Below, in pieces: positions 24,101 through 36,100 of a stretch of 64,000 nucleotides of DNA. This stretch comes from Ampullaceana balthica (taxonomy: Eukaryota > Mollusca > Gastropoda > Lymnaeidae). Below the pieces are notes generated by a model. That model saw only the letters and a program-made list of their open reading frames with translations, was not told the DNA's origin and did not search any database. Each line of letters begins with the position of its first letter. The first letter of the stretch is position 1. The translations under genes and the position numbers were made by a program. The stretch lies in assembly GCA_944989445.1 (NCBI GenBank), contig CALYLW010000052.1, forward strand, positions 779,058 to 843,057, read 5' to 3'.

Positions 24101-27100
24101 TGCTTTAATCGAAATTATCGATTAATTAATCGATAATTTTTCAAAAGTTAATTATTAAATTTAAATTAATCGATAACAGCCCTATTTCTTTATAAACCTA
24201 TTACCTTCAAGTATCTATGACAAGATTATCCTAGAAGTTTTCCATACATAACTGGGCTATAGCTTTCTCCATACATCTTGCAAGGACACATTTATTCCCA
24301 TGATTCAATGTAAGCAGTTGCTGATTTGGGGCATATAAATAATACTGCTAACAAATTTTGACCTTTTAAAAAAAATGTTAAACTTATCCCTTAGAAATGA
24401 AAGTATTGTTAATCTGTATTGATGTTTTGTGGTACTGTCACTAATGCCAACTAATGGACACCATGTGTCGTTTGAATAGATCAGAACAACACGTTCAAAG
24501 TGGCAAATGGTACATTCACAAATATTGTGAGGTTATTGTTACAGAAAACTACTCTAGTTTACTCTAAATAACTCTTCTTACATAAAACATTGAGTGTTAC
24601 ATAAAGTAACTTGTTACATAAAACATTAATTATTACATAAATTAACTATTGTTACATAAAACATTAAGAATTACATTAAGTAACTATTGTTACACTAGGG
24701 GTTGTAGGGCGCCTACGGCGCCCACACCGGCTTTGGGGCGCCTAAGGCGCCCACTTTTTTTGTCAAAACCCCAAGTAACTTATAATAAATAAATACGAAA
24801 TATTAAACTTCCTGAAATGTACACAAAGTATTTTATAATTATAAATCCTGAAATCCTATTTTTACATTGTTCCCTTTTCCAAAATTAAGATATAAGCTAA
24901 AACAATGACGTCATATAATATATTTTTTAAAGTGTCTTTAATTTGTAATTAATTTGCACACCTTTTGATGCACACCTTTTATTAAATATAAGATCAAACA
25001 ATGATGTCATATTAAATATTTTTACAGTGCTGATCACCACATGATTTTTTAACTGCTATAGACTGTTGTACATCATTCCTCAGAGTTACACATCCAACCT
25101 GTGACTTGGGCTTTTATATTATTTATAAAGTAGCTACTGTTACATAAAACGAGTGTTACTAAGTCATAAAATTTGGCAATGACTCGTGTGTTGTTAAGTG
25201 TTATAGTTTGAGTTAAAGATTTTAAGACAAGGTGGTGCCAGTGATCTCACCAATAGCAATGTTGTATCATTATGGTATGGCTAAGATGATGATGTATCAT
25301 TATGGTATGGCTAATATGATGTTGTATCATTATGGTATGGCTAAGATGATGTTGTATCATTATGGTAGGGCTTAGACTGTCCTCTAATAAAATGACCTGG
25401 CTGATAAAAAGTCGCCATTGAGTAAATAATTGTTGCTCATCAAATAGATATGGCAACTATTGCTAAATGCTGTGCTTCATGGCTTAACATCTAATTATTA
25501 TCTTCCTCTCAGGACTGCTACACTTAATGCCTTGGTAAAATAACAGTATTTCAGTCATGTCCCACCTTTTCACCAATATCCTATAACCATCATCATCTAT
25601 ATTGTCTAGCCATACCCCATATTGTCTAGCCATACCCCATCTTGTCTAGCCATATCCCATATTGTCTAGCCATATCCCATATTGTCTAGCCATACCCCAT
25701 CTCGTCTAGCCATACCCCATCTCGTCTAGCCATACCCCATCTTGTCTAGCCATACCCCATATGTTCTAGCCATACCCCATATGTTCTACCCATACCCCAT
25801 ATGTTCTAGTTATACCCCATATGTTCTAGTTATACCCCATATGTTCTAGTTATACCCCATATGTTCTAGTTATACCCCATATGTTCTAGTTATACCCCAT
25901 ATGTTCTAGCCATACCCCATCTCGTCTACCCATACCCCATCTCGTCTACCCATACCCCATCTCGTCTACCCATACCCCATATTGTTTAGTCATACCCCAT
26001 ATTGTCTAGCCATACCCCATCTTGTCTGCAGATTGTGTTATCACTTGATATACATATAAGCACACCATCTTGTTGCCCCCCTCCCCCCCGCCCCAACCCA
26101 CAGGTCTGTCGTACCAAAACATTTGTTGGTCATATCTTCACAAGGAAACACTTTAACTGTCGTGTAGATCCCCCCCCTCCCACTTTTTTTTTATAAAAAT
26201 CATCAGATATTGTAATCTGCCTTGCTTCAAGGAACAATTGACCATAAATACAGTGTATCACTTTTTAACATGGTTGAAACCGGACTTTGAAAACCGATCT
26301 TGTCGAAAAAACGAAATTAGCCTTACGAATAAAAACACAACGGTGCACCTGACAATAATAATCGAGTTGTCTTCCTTGCACCTGTGTTAACATTTAGCTG
26401 AAACAATCGTCAATTATTTTTTTGTTTTCATTGGCTAATTCAACATGACAATAACTCCGTTAGATTGTAACTCATACCAAGTTATAACCGCTCGCCGCCA
26501 TCCATTGTAAAGAAATGTAATATTTAATTGTAAGCCACTGTTCCCGTAATTTACCACAAATGTTGAATAGTCAGCTGCTCATCTCATTGAGGAGTGTATG
26601 TAGTTTAGTGGAAAGGGGAGATCATCTTTGCTCTTTATTTAAATGGAATATGTGTATGTTGAAAATATATGGGAATCCTATTACTCACAATGAAATGTTT
26701 ATTATGTGACAGGCCATTTGTGCCCAAAGTCAGGTAAGTATCTAAATCTATGTCTATTTAATAAATGTTTTCATACTGATTTTAATAAACAAAACAAAGA
26801 ATAAACGATGGAATTATAAAATGTATTTGTGTGCACTTATGTTTGCCATTGAAAGGGACGTTTCTTGTCGTGTTAACCAGTTCCACCCCTGTCACGTGCA
26901 CATCCAAACACACATGACACGATAACCTCTAGCTGGTGGCTACGTCTTAACTGCCTCCGCAAGGGTGTTGAATCTAGACCGACACGTTTAGGATTGAATA
27001 GTCAGTCACATGACAGGCGTGTGATAGTGAAGATTTTGTGACGTATTTCCGCTTCCATGGTCGTTGGGATACATAACGGGTACATTAGCTAGTAAGATAT

Positions 27101-30100
27101 AAATAGGGTTTTGGTTATTACCTAAGGTTATGAGACAAGGGCTCCCAAACTGCAGTCCTCGGTCTCAATAATATAAATGAATTGTACTATGTTGTTAAAT
27201 GAAATGTTTTAAGGGCATTGTTAAATTTTAGGAATCATTGACTGTCGGATAAATAAATGTTTGTGTTGGAAAAAAAAACTTAGAGAGCTTTAAATATAAT
27301 TTGAATATGTCATACCTTGGTCAGTTTACACAATTTATTGTAGTTGTAGAATAACAATGACCTCAGATGAGTCCTCATAGAATGCCCGGATATTTTATAT
27401 GTTAATGAAATTAGTCGGAAAATACACCTGGGAGATTTCTATAATAGTTTTTCGCCATGATGATATGATGTTACAAGGCTTATGTTGGTGGACAAATACT
27501 TATGTTGAAAATTTTAAACTTTTGGTTAGTGACGCTTGCATGGGAATAAATCGTCATAGCACACCAATTGTGTTGATGCCGTTTATCGTCATAGCAAACC
27601 AATTGTGTTGATGTGCCGTGTATCGTCATAGCAAACCAATTGTGTTGATGTGCCGTGTATCGTCATAGCAAACCAATTGTGTTGATGTGCCGTGTATCGT
27701 CATAGCAAACCAATTGTGTTGATGTGCCGTGTATCGTCATAGCAAACCAATTGTGTTGATGTGCCGTGTATCGTCATAGCAAACCAATTGTGTTGATGTG
27801 CCGTGTATCGTCATAGCAAACCAATTGTGTTGATGTGCCGTGTATCGTCATAGCAAACCAATTGTGTTGATGTGCCGTGTATCGTCATAGCAAACCAATT
27901 GTGTTGATGTGCCGTGTATCGTCATAGCAAACCAATTGTGTTGATGTGCCGTGTATCGTCATAGCAAACCAATTGTGTTGATGTGCCGTGTATCGTCATA
28001 GCAAACCAATTGTGTTGATGTGCCGAGTATCGTCATAGCAAACCAATTGTGTTGATGTGCCGTGTATCGTCATAGCAAACCAATTGTGTTGATGTGCCGT
28101 GTATCGTATGGTCCGAATGGCAAGCTAGTAGATAAAGCTACGGAACACAGCTGGCCTGCCATGTACACACATCAATGGTGGTCACGAGTGATGGACAGCC
28201 GGGGGAGTGAGTGTAGAGTCACCAGTGGTACCGCTGTAGTGACGGTCACTCCTGGTTGTCTCCCCCCCTCACCCCACGGTAGGGGTGTCCTTGGGACAGT
28301 GATCTTATTTGTGTTACAGTCAGGTCTGGGTGGGGTGGGGCGTCACATGGCCGTAGTCTGGGTGTTAAGTGTGAGGTGTTTGTTGACTTGTTGACGGAAC
28401 CTTTTCACAGGGCGCAGCTGACAGTGACTTTGGGGGAGGGGGGTGGCTGAGAGAGCTGAACACTCTCATGGACACCAACTAACAAACTATGTTTTGTGTA
28501 CAACACCCGTTGATATCACAATAAACAAGTTCAAACGTCCCGTCCCCAAATCATCAGCTTTAATTACACACCAGGAATTGGACTTAATATTAATTTATAA
28601 TGTAAACAAAATGACTTGAAAGAGAAAGTAGTTCCTCCATAGGGAAGCTTCACCCTTCGTGGACATCTACCTGTTGTGGTGATAAAAACCCGGTGTAACA
28701 GGCCAGATTAAACCCCTGACCAGAATATACCCGGGTATAATCTGGCCTAGGCCAGAATATACCCGGGTATAATCTGGTCAGGGGTTTAATCTGGCCTGTT
28801 CACGAATGCATGCAGACCATCAATAGGAGCGCTCATCTTACTGGGGTTCTTCAAGTAGCAAGTAGCGCTGAGGACGAATCATTCGGTTGTGTATACTAGC
28901 ATATATTTGTTGGTGATAAGGGTGTTTTCTATACTGTCCGGAATATTGAAGAGAATATTTTGGACATGGAACTGGCGATTGAAAATACAAAACGACGAAC
29001 TGCAGTGACATTGCCCCACGTTTCGTTTCGCTATGGTCCAGTAGATTGAGTTCTTGCCCTTTACTTTTACCCCATAGCGGTGTTCTCAGCCGTCCGCCTC
29101 CCATGTGTGTAGAGAGTAGTGACAAAATCAACGTCGTGGAAGTCATTCTTTGAACCATACTCTCATACCCACAGTCAAAGGTTTGCTGGGCTTCCTGTCG
29201 CCCTTCACTTGACCTTCATTCTGCTGCAGTCTTTTCAAGGAGGATAATTCCACTACTAGATTAAAGATCTATAGAACAGGCTTGTGACTAGGTGGCTGTA
29301 CTTTCACTACTTGACTATTTCTCTGTTTAGTGTTGCCAATGTTTAGTGTTGGTGTTGTTAAATGGTGTCACTGTATAATTTTTTGTAGTGTTTAGTGCTG
29401 GACTTATTTACTGTTGGGTTTCTTTTTGTCCGTTGCCTAAAGAATGTGTCTGTCGTAATTAAAAAATAAATTTTTAAAAAAAAATCAATACTATCATCTC
29501 CATTCTCCATGTCCCATGAAAAAATAAAATCCTCAATTGAAGAAAACCGTCACAAAACGTGTGCTTGTAGTCATATGGTCGAGTTGTGCTAAACAAATGT
29601 CTTTCATTGTTACCTGTATCATGATGGAAAGTCTTCCATCGGTACCTGCCTTATCAAGATCAAATTTTATACATTGGTACCTGCCGTATTAAGATCAAAT
29701 GTGATCCATTGGTACCTGCATTACCAAGATCAAATGTCTCCCATTGGTACCTGCCTTATCAAGATCAAATCTCATCCATTGGTACCTGCCTTATCAAGAT
29801 CAAATGTGATCCATTGGTACCTGCCTTATCAAGATCAAATCTCATCCATTGGTACCTGCCGTATCAAGATCAAATGTTATACATTGGTACCTGCCTTATC
29901 AAGATCAAATGTCTTCCATTGGTACCTGCCTTATCAAGATCAAATGTGATCCATTGGTACCTGCCTTATCAAGATCAAATGTTATACATTGGTACCTGCT
30001 TTATCAAGATCAAATGTGATCCATTGGTACCTGCCTTATCAAGATCAAATGTGATCCATTGGTACCTGCCGTAGTAAGATCAATGTGATCCATTGGTACC

Positions 30101-33100
30101 TGCCGTATTAAGATCAAATGTTTTCCATTGGTACCTGGCGTATCATGGTGGAATGTCTTCCATTGGTACCTGGCGTATCATGACGGAATGTCTTCCATTG
30201 GTACCTGGCGTATCATGACGGAATGTCTTCCATTGGTACCTGGCGTATCATGACGGAATGTCTTCCATTGGTACCTGGCGTATCATGGTGGAATGTCTTC
30301 CATTGGTACCTGGCGTATCATGACGGAATGTCTTCCATTGGTACCTGCCGTATCATGGTGGAATGTCTTCCATTGGTACCTGGCGTATCACGATGGAATG
30401 TCTTCCATTGGTACCTGCCGTATCATGACGGAATGTCTTCCATTGGTACCTGCCGTATCATGGTGGAATGTCTTCCATTGGTACCTGGCGTATCATGACG
30501 GAATGTCTTCCATTGGTACCTGCCGTATCATGGTGGAATGTCTTCCATTGGTACCTGGCGTATCATGACGGAATGTCTTCCATTGGTACCTGCCGTATCA
30601 TGGCGGAATGTCTTCCATTGGTACCTGCCGTATCATGGCGGAATGTCTTCCATTGGTACCTGCCGTATCATGGCGGAATGTAGCGCAGCTTCTAAAACCT
30701 CCCATCCGACAAGTCCAGCAACTCCGTGGTAAGGTTTTGTTCACTGGCTCGTTGGCTGTGCTACAGAGAGAGAGGTTGACCCGACATGCAGCAAGTTGTC
30801 TTCACCTTACAGTTTAGCCCTAGACGCTGGCTAGTACGTGGAGTCACGGAGCCAATATTTGTGTACCTGGGGAGCCACATGACTGTAGATAAAAAACTGG
30901 TCAAACTTTACATCTATCCATTTTTTTCCCTTCTAAAATCCTGTTCCTGGTACAGGACATGTCTGCACGGAAAATTGCACCGTCACTCTCATATTTAGAA
31001 ATAAATGTCTTAATACATTTAAAAAAAAATAGCACAGTTATAGAGTCTATTTCCTTCAGTTTACACATTCTCTTGCGAGGCTCTTGGATTTGTGTGCTGG
31101 CCTCTAATGAATGACTTTGACTCTATGAAAATATATCTGGTACATGACTCTGACTCTATGATAATATATCTGGTACATGACGCTGACTCTAAGATAATAT
31201 ATCTGGTACATGACTCTGACTCTAAGATAATATATCTGGTACATGACTCTGACTCTAAGATACTATATCTGGTGCATGACTCTGACGCTAAGATAATATA
31301 TCTGGTGCATGACTCTGACTCTAAGATAATATATCTGGTACATGACTCTGACTCTATGATAATATATCTGGTGCATGACTCTGACTCTATGATAATATAT
31401 CTGGTACATGACTCTGACTCTATGATAAAATATCTGGTGCATGACTCTGACGCTAAGATAATATATCTGGTGCATGACTCTGACTCTATGATAATATATC
31501 TGGTACATGACTCTGACTCTATGATAAAATATCTGGTGCATGACTCTGACGCTAAGATAATATATCTGGTGCATGACTCTGACTCTATGATAATATATCT
31601 GGTACATGACTCTGACTCTAAGATAATATATCTGGTACATGACTCTGACTCTATGATAATATATCTGGTACATGACTCTGACTCTAAGATAATATATCTG
31701 GTACATGACTCTGACTCTATGATAAAATATCTGGTGCATGACTCTGACGCTAAGATAATATATCTGGTGCATGACTCTGACTCTATGATAATATATCTGG
31801 TACATGACTCTGACTCTAAGATAATATATCTGGTACATGACTCTGACTCTATGATATTAGGGATATAAAGTCTGAATACTTACATGTATTAAATATTTGC
31901 ATGGTAGGACCTACGCAACAAAAAAAGGCATCAAGGGTCATAACGGAGTTAGTTTTCAACACAAACGAAATGTAACACCTTTGCTTTGATGTTGTATCCA
32001 TGGATCGAATGTCCGCCTGCTGTTATTATAGACATGACATTGCAGCGCAGTATTTACATTTACATTATATTTGTGTTGGGTTGGTTTTTTTTTGTTCAGC
32101 CCTCCCACCCCACCAACCCCGCCCCCTTATTTTTGCTAAATTGAAAGCATTTCAATCTGAGCTGAGCAGTTGGTGTTACATAGTAAGTCTGAGGTCATTA
32201 CGACCCCCCCCCCACACACACACACTCACATATACACCCACTAACAATTGTAGCATTTCAATCTGAGCTGAGCAGTTGGTGTTACACTAGAAGTCTGAGG
32301 TCATCACGGACCCCCCCCCCACACACACACACACTCACATATGCACACACTAACAATTGTAGCATTTCAATCTGAGCTGAGCAGTTGGTGTTACACTAGA
32401 AGTCTGAGGTCATCACGGACCCCCCCCCCACACACACACACACTCACATATACACACACTAACAATTGTAGCATTTCAATCTGAGCTGAGCAGTTGGTGT
32501 TACACTAGAAGTCTGAGGTCATCACGGACCCTCCCACCACACACTCACATATACACACACTAACTATTGTAGCATTTCAATCTGAGCTGAGCAGTTGGTG
32601 TTACACTAGAAGTCTGAGGTCATCACGGACCCCCCCCCCACACACACACACACACACTCACATATACACACACTAACAATTGTAGCATTTCGATATTTTA
32701 TCGGGTCCGGGGTCAGAATGGCAGATCATGTGCCCCCTTCCCGCTACGTCACCTTGATGCCATGAACTTTGTTGAAGATTTGTTTGCAGTCTCCCGATGC
32801 CCCGTGTACCGTGGAGATCAGTGGGTCTTAGAATTTTGGGGAGGACGGCCCAACAGGATTTATCACGGTTTTGTCTGACGTTTGCCCAATATTTGGTAAT
32901 AATTCTAGAGTAATCTTCTCTAATTTAGGGCACCACCGCAATGAATAGAGATATGTTTGGAGATTTCGTGTTAATTTTTATAGAAGTGTCACGTGTCCTT
33001 ACATTTTAGCTCCTAACAAACTTATTGGCATAAGACGTACACTTAAAACCAACATTTCATACTCGCTAACCCAAATGTAGGCCTCAGAGCAAAGATAATA

Positions 33101-36100
33101 AAGCGACATTGACATATATTCTCTGAACTTTCACCCGTTCAGCTATTCTCGACCTGCCCCTGTCAGCACCGGGTGGGGCAAAACTAATGAATTTGATGTC
33201 CTGTCCATACCAATTATACCTATCATAACTAGTATGCCATGCAATCATAACAATTATACCAATCATAAAAATTATACCAATCATGCCAATTATACCAATC
33301 ATACCAATGATGTAGAATGAAATGAAGAAAGTTTACCATGTCCTTGGAATGTTTGTGTGCGCATGCTCGTGTACGCGCGGATGGAACACGGCAGCTCTCA
33401 GGTTGACTTCCGTTTGTCTGTTCACTGATTCACATTATTTTATAATAATTCACAACTCACTCTTGTATTCAGAACGATTATCTTTTCGGTGAGGAATGGG
33501 ATTTTTGAGAATAGAGCCGGGGGGGGGTATAGTGTTATTTGCAAACCTTTCAATGATATGTACTATCCTAGTTTATCCTAGACTAGGGTTGTCAATATTG
33601 TTGAAAAATCCTGTCCGGGTACCCGTCCTAGTTTTGAATTGTAAAAATGATGACATTGAAATACATGTACTAGTATGGTCCCGTGGATTAAAAACTGTGA
33701 GCAGAGGGGTGCCAAAGTGTTTTTTTTGGGGGGGGGGAATGGGTGGGAGGGGACTAAACAAAGTTTTATAAAGATAAAGGGGGGAATCGTATGATGACAT
33801 GGTGGGTTATTTCTAGTTCATAGCTGACAACTTTTGTAATTAGCCAAATTTTCCGGGACTTGCCCCTACAGAGTGCACCCATCCCACAACATGTATTTGT
33901 GTTATTACAGTGAAAATCATTCCACGATTGAAATAATGTTTTTTTTAAAACACAATTATAGAGCAGGACTGTTTTATTTCCGGTTTAGTTATTTCTTTCT
34001 AAATATTTTCATGTTAAACGTATTTCACAGCATGTATTTCAAACGAAAAGTTTTAATTTGATAAATTATTGGCGAGTCGGAGTGTGACACAGAAGAGCCG
34101 CAAGCCGTGGTTCGAGCACCGTTGGTATAGACATTGTAGTTGTATTTTCACGGCTACCCGGGCGCTATTTTACTACCCGGGTAATTGCTTGGTTTCCGGG
34201 TACCCGTTGACAGGCCTACTAGTGACCGTAGTTACTATCATCCCTGTTAGGTGTTGTAAGGAACATAAGACAATACATTGTATCTGACTGCAATACGTTT
34301 AGTGTAATCATGACTGAAGTTCCTTGGACTTGACCAGTGTCAGGAAACCATCGATCTGTTTTTCTTTAATTAAATTCATAAGGAGTACAAGTAAATCAGT
34401 ACAAGTATAGGAAATGTTTTTATGACATAAAACAACCAGTGGTAAAACTACACGAAAGGGCTCACACGACATAAACAATATCAGGATTTAGAGAATGTCC
34501 GATTATAAAGTCCGTGATGTTTCTATAAGTATCATCAATATACATCATTCTCGTTGTCTGTATGTATGGATGTAACTAGGTGGCGCTGCGAAATTTGAAA
34601 TGCTGTTAGGTGGCGCTGCAATCAACATAATAAAATAACTGCACCAAAAATAACACTTTTCGAACGTTCCGCATAAAATTGTTTAATAATAAAAATAAAT
34701 GAATCATGCAAATAAAAATAAATAAAAGTTCTGTATTACATTATTTATTATTCTGATGTGTATTTTTTTCAAAATTTATAGATTTCAGCTGAAATGTATT
34801 CATTTTGAAAACTTCCATCATTTTTGACGGGTTACACTAGTATATATAAACAATATAATAGCCCAGGTCACAGGTTGGTTGGAGTATGTATCCGTAACGC
34901 TATGACGTCATTTTTGAGCTTATATTTAAATATATATACAAGGCGTGCATGAGAAGGTGTTCAAAATAATTATAAATTAAAAGATTAACGCCGTAAAAAA
35001 ATTTATATGACGTCATTGTTTTAGCTTATATTTTAATTTTGGAAAAGAGAGTGATTGTAAAAAGAGGATTTGAGGATTTATAATTATAAAATACTTTGTG
35101 TACATTTCACGAAGTTTAATATTTCGTATTTATCAAACAAGGATAAACCTAGGCTTTTGACCCCCCCCCCAAAGTGGGCGCCGTAGTTGCGCCCTACAAC
35201 CTCTAGTTTTCAAATTTTTCCCGAAAATTATTGTTTCACGTTGAGCTGCGCGTCAAAAATAGATCCGTCTGGCAATAGATCCGTCTGGCAATAGATCCGT
35301 CTGACAATAGATCCGTCAAACGAACTTGTACTTAATCTTAGCCGGATGTCCCGTCCTATCCAACTGATGTACAGTTATTGTGTCGTGTGTTCATGTCTAT
35401 GATGGGATCTGCTCTGTGTTAAAGTCTATCAACTCGTTGGACCAAAATAAGCTGTCTTTATACAAATACAGATTGCATGCTTGTTTTCGTTGGGACTCCG
35501 CCGTGGCTGGACTCTAGCTTGAATGGGCTCCACTGTGGCTGGACTCCGCCAGCCTAGACGTAGGCTTACAAAGTAACCAACAGTCACTAACAACATTGGA
35601 CGAATGTTTCCACTATTGAAATGGAAATCTAAGAACGAGATCCGCTTAATAATTTCCTTCCCTGACTGAGGCTATTCTTTGTCTTTGTTTTGTTATGAAA
35701 TTTCTATTACTGCGCCGACTTGTTTGTTCTACAAGCCTCACCTAATATGTCACATATATCCTTACGTAACCACAAGGATTTTCATAGATGTTTAACCATT
35801 AATCGGCCAGGCTTGTGGTGCTGGGCCTACCATTGAACTCCAGCTAAGAGTTGAGTTCTGTGAGACATTGAACCCGTCTCTCAATGGTGAATGTCACTGC
35901 TGACAAGACGGGAGTGGAGATATTGGTACCTGGGAGTTGAACGCAGACACCTAAATCCACCCACCACCCCTGTCGTTCGTTAGAGATGTACCGAATTCCA
36001 CAGATGTCGTAGGCACATAGGGCACTGATCCTGGAAATACCATATGTCATTGATCGTCAACCATGTAAAGATTTTATGTCATGTGTCATTGGTCATGTTT

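Noticed and set aside
25601..28110. CRISPR array
   Set aside because: The repeats are directly adjacent, without unique spacers, and the genome is eukaryotic; these are minisatellites.
28062..28394. 110-codon frame after the 37-bp array
   Set aside because: It starts inside the repeat and continues in G/C-run-rich DNA with no recognisable motif.
29674..30817. Overlapping frames with WYLPYQDQ or [10 protein letters not shown] repeats
   Set aside because: The 35-bp unit shifts frame each copy, so every frame shows the same peptide; not coding.
31108..31860. 258-codon + frame and 191-codon - frame as protein genes
   Set aside because: Both are consequences of a 33-bp tandem repeat; there are no splice sites, no homology, and complementary frames are open at once.
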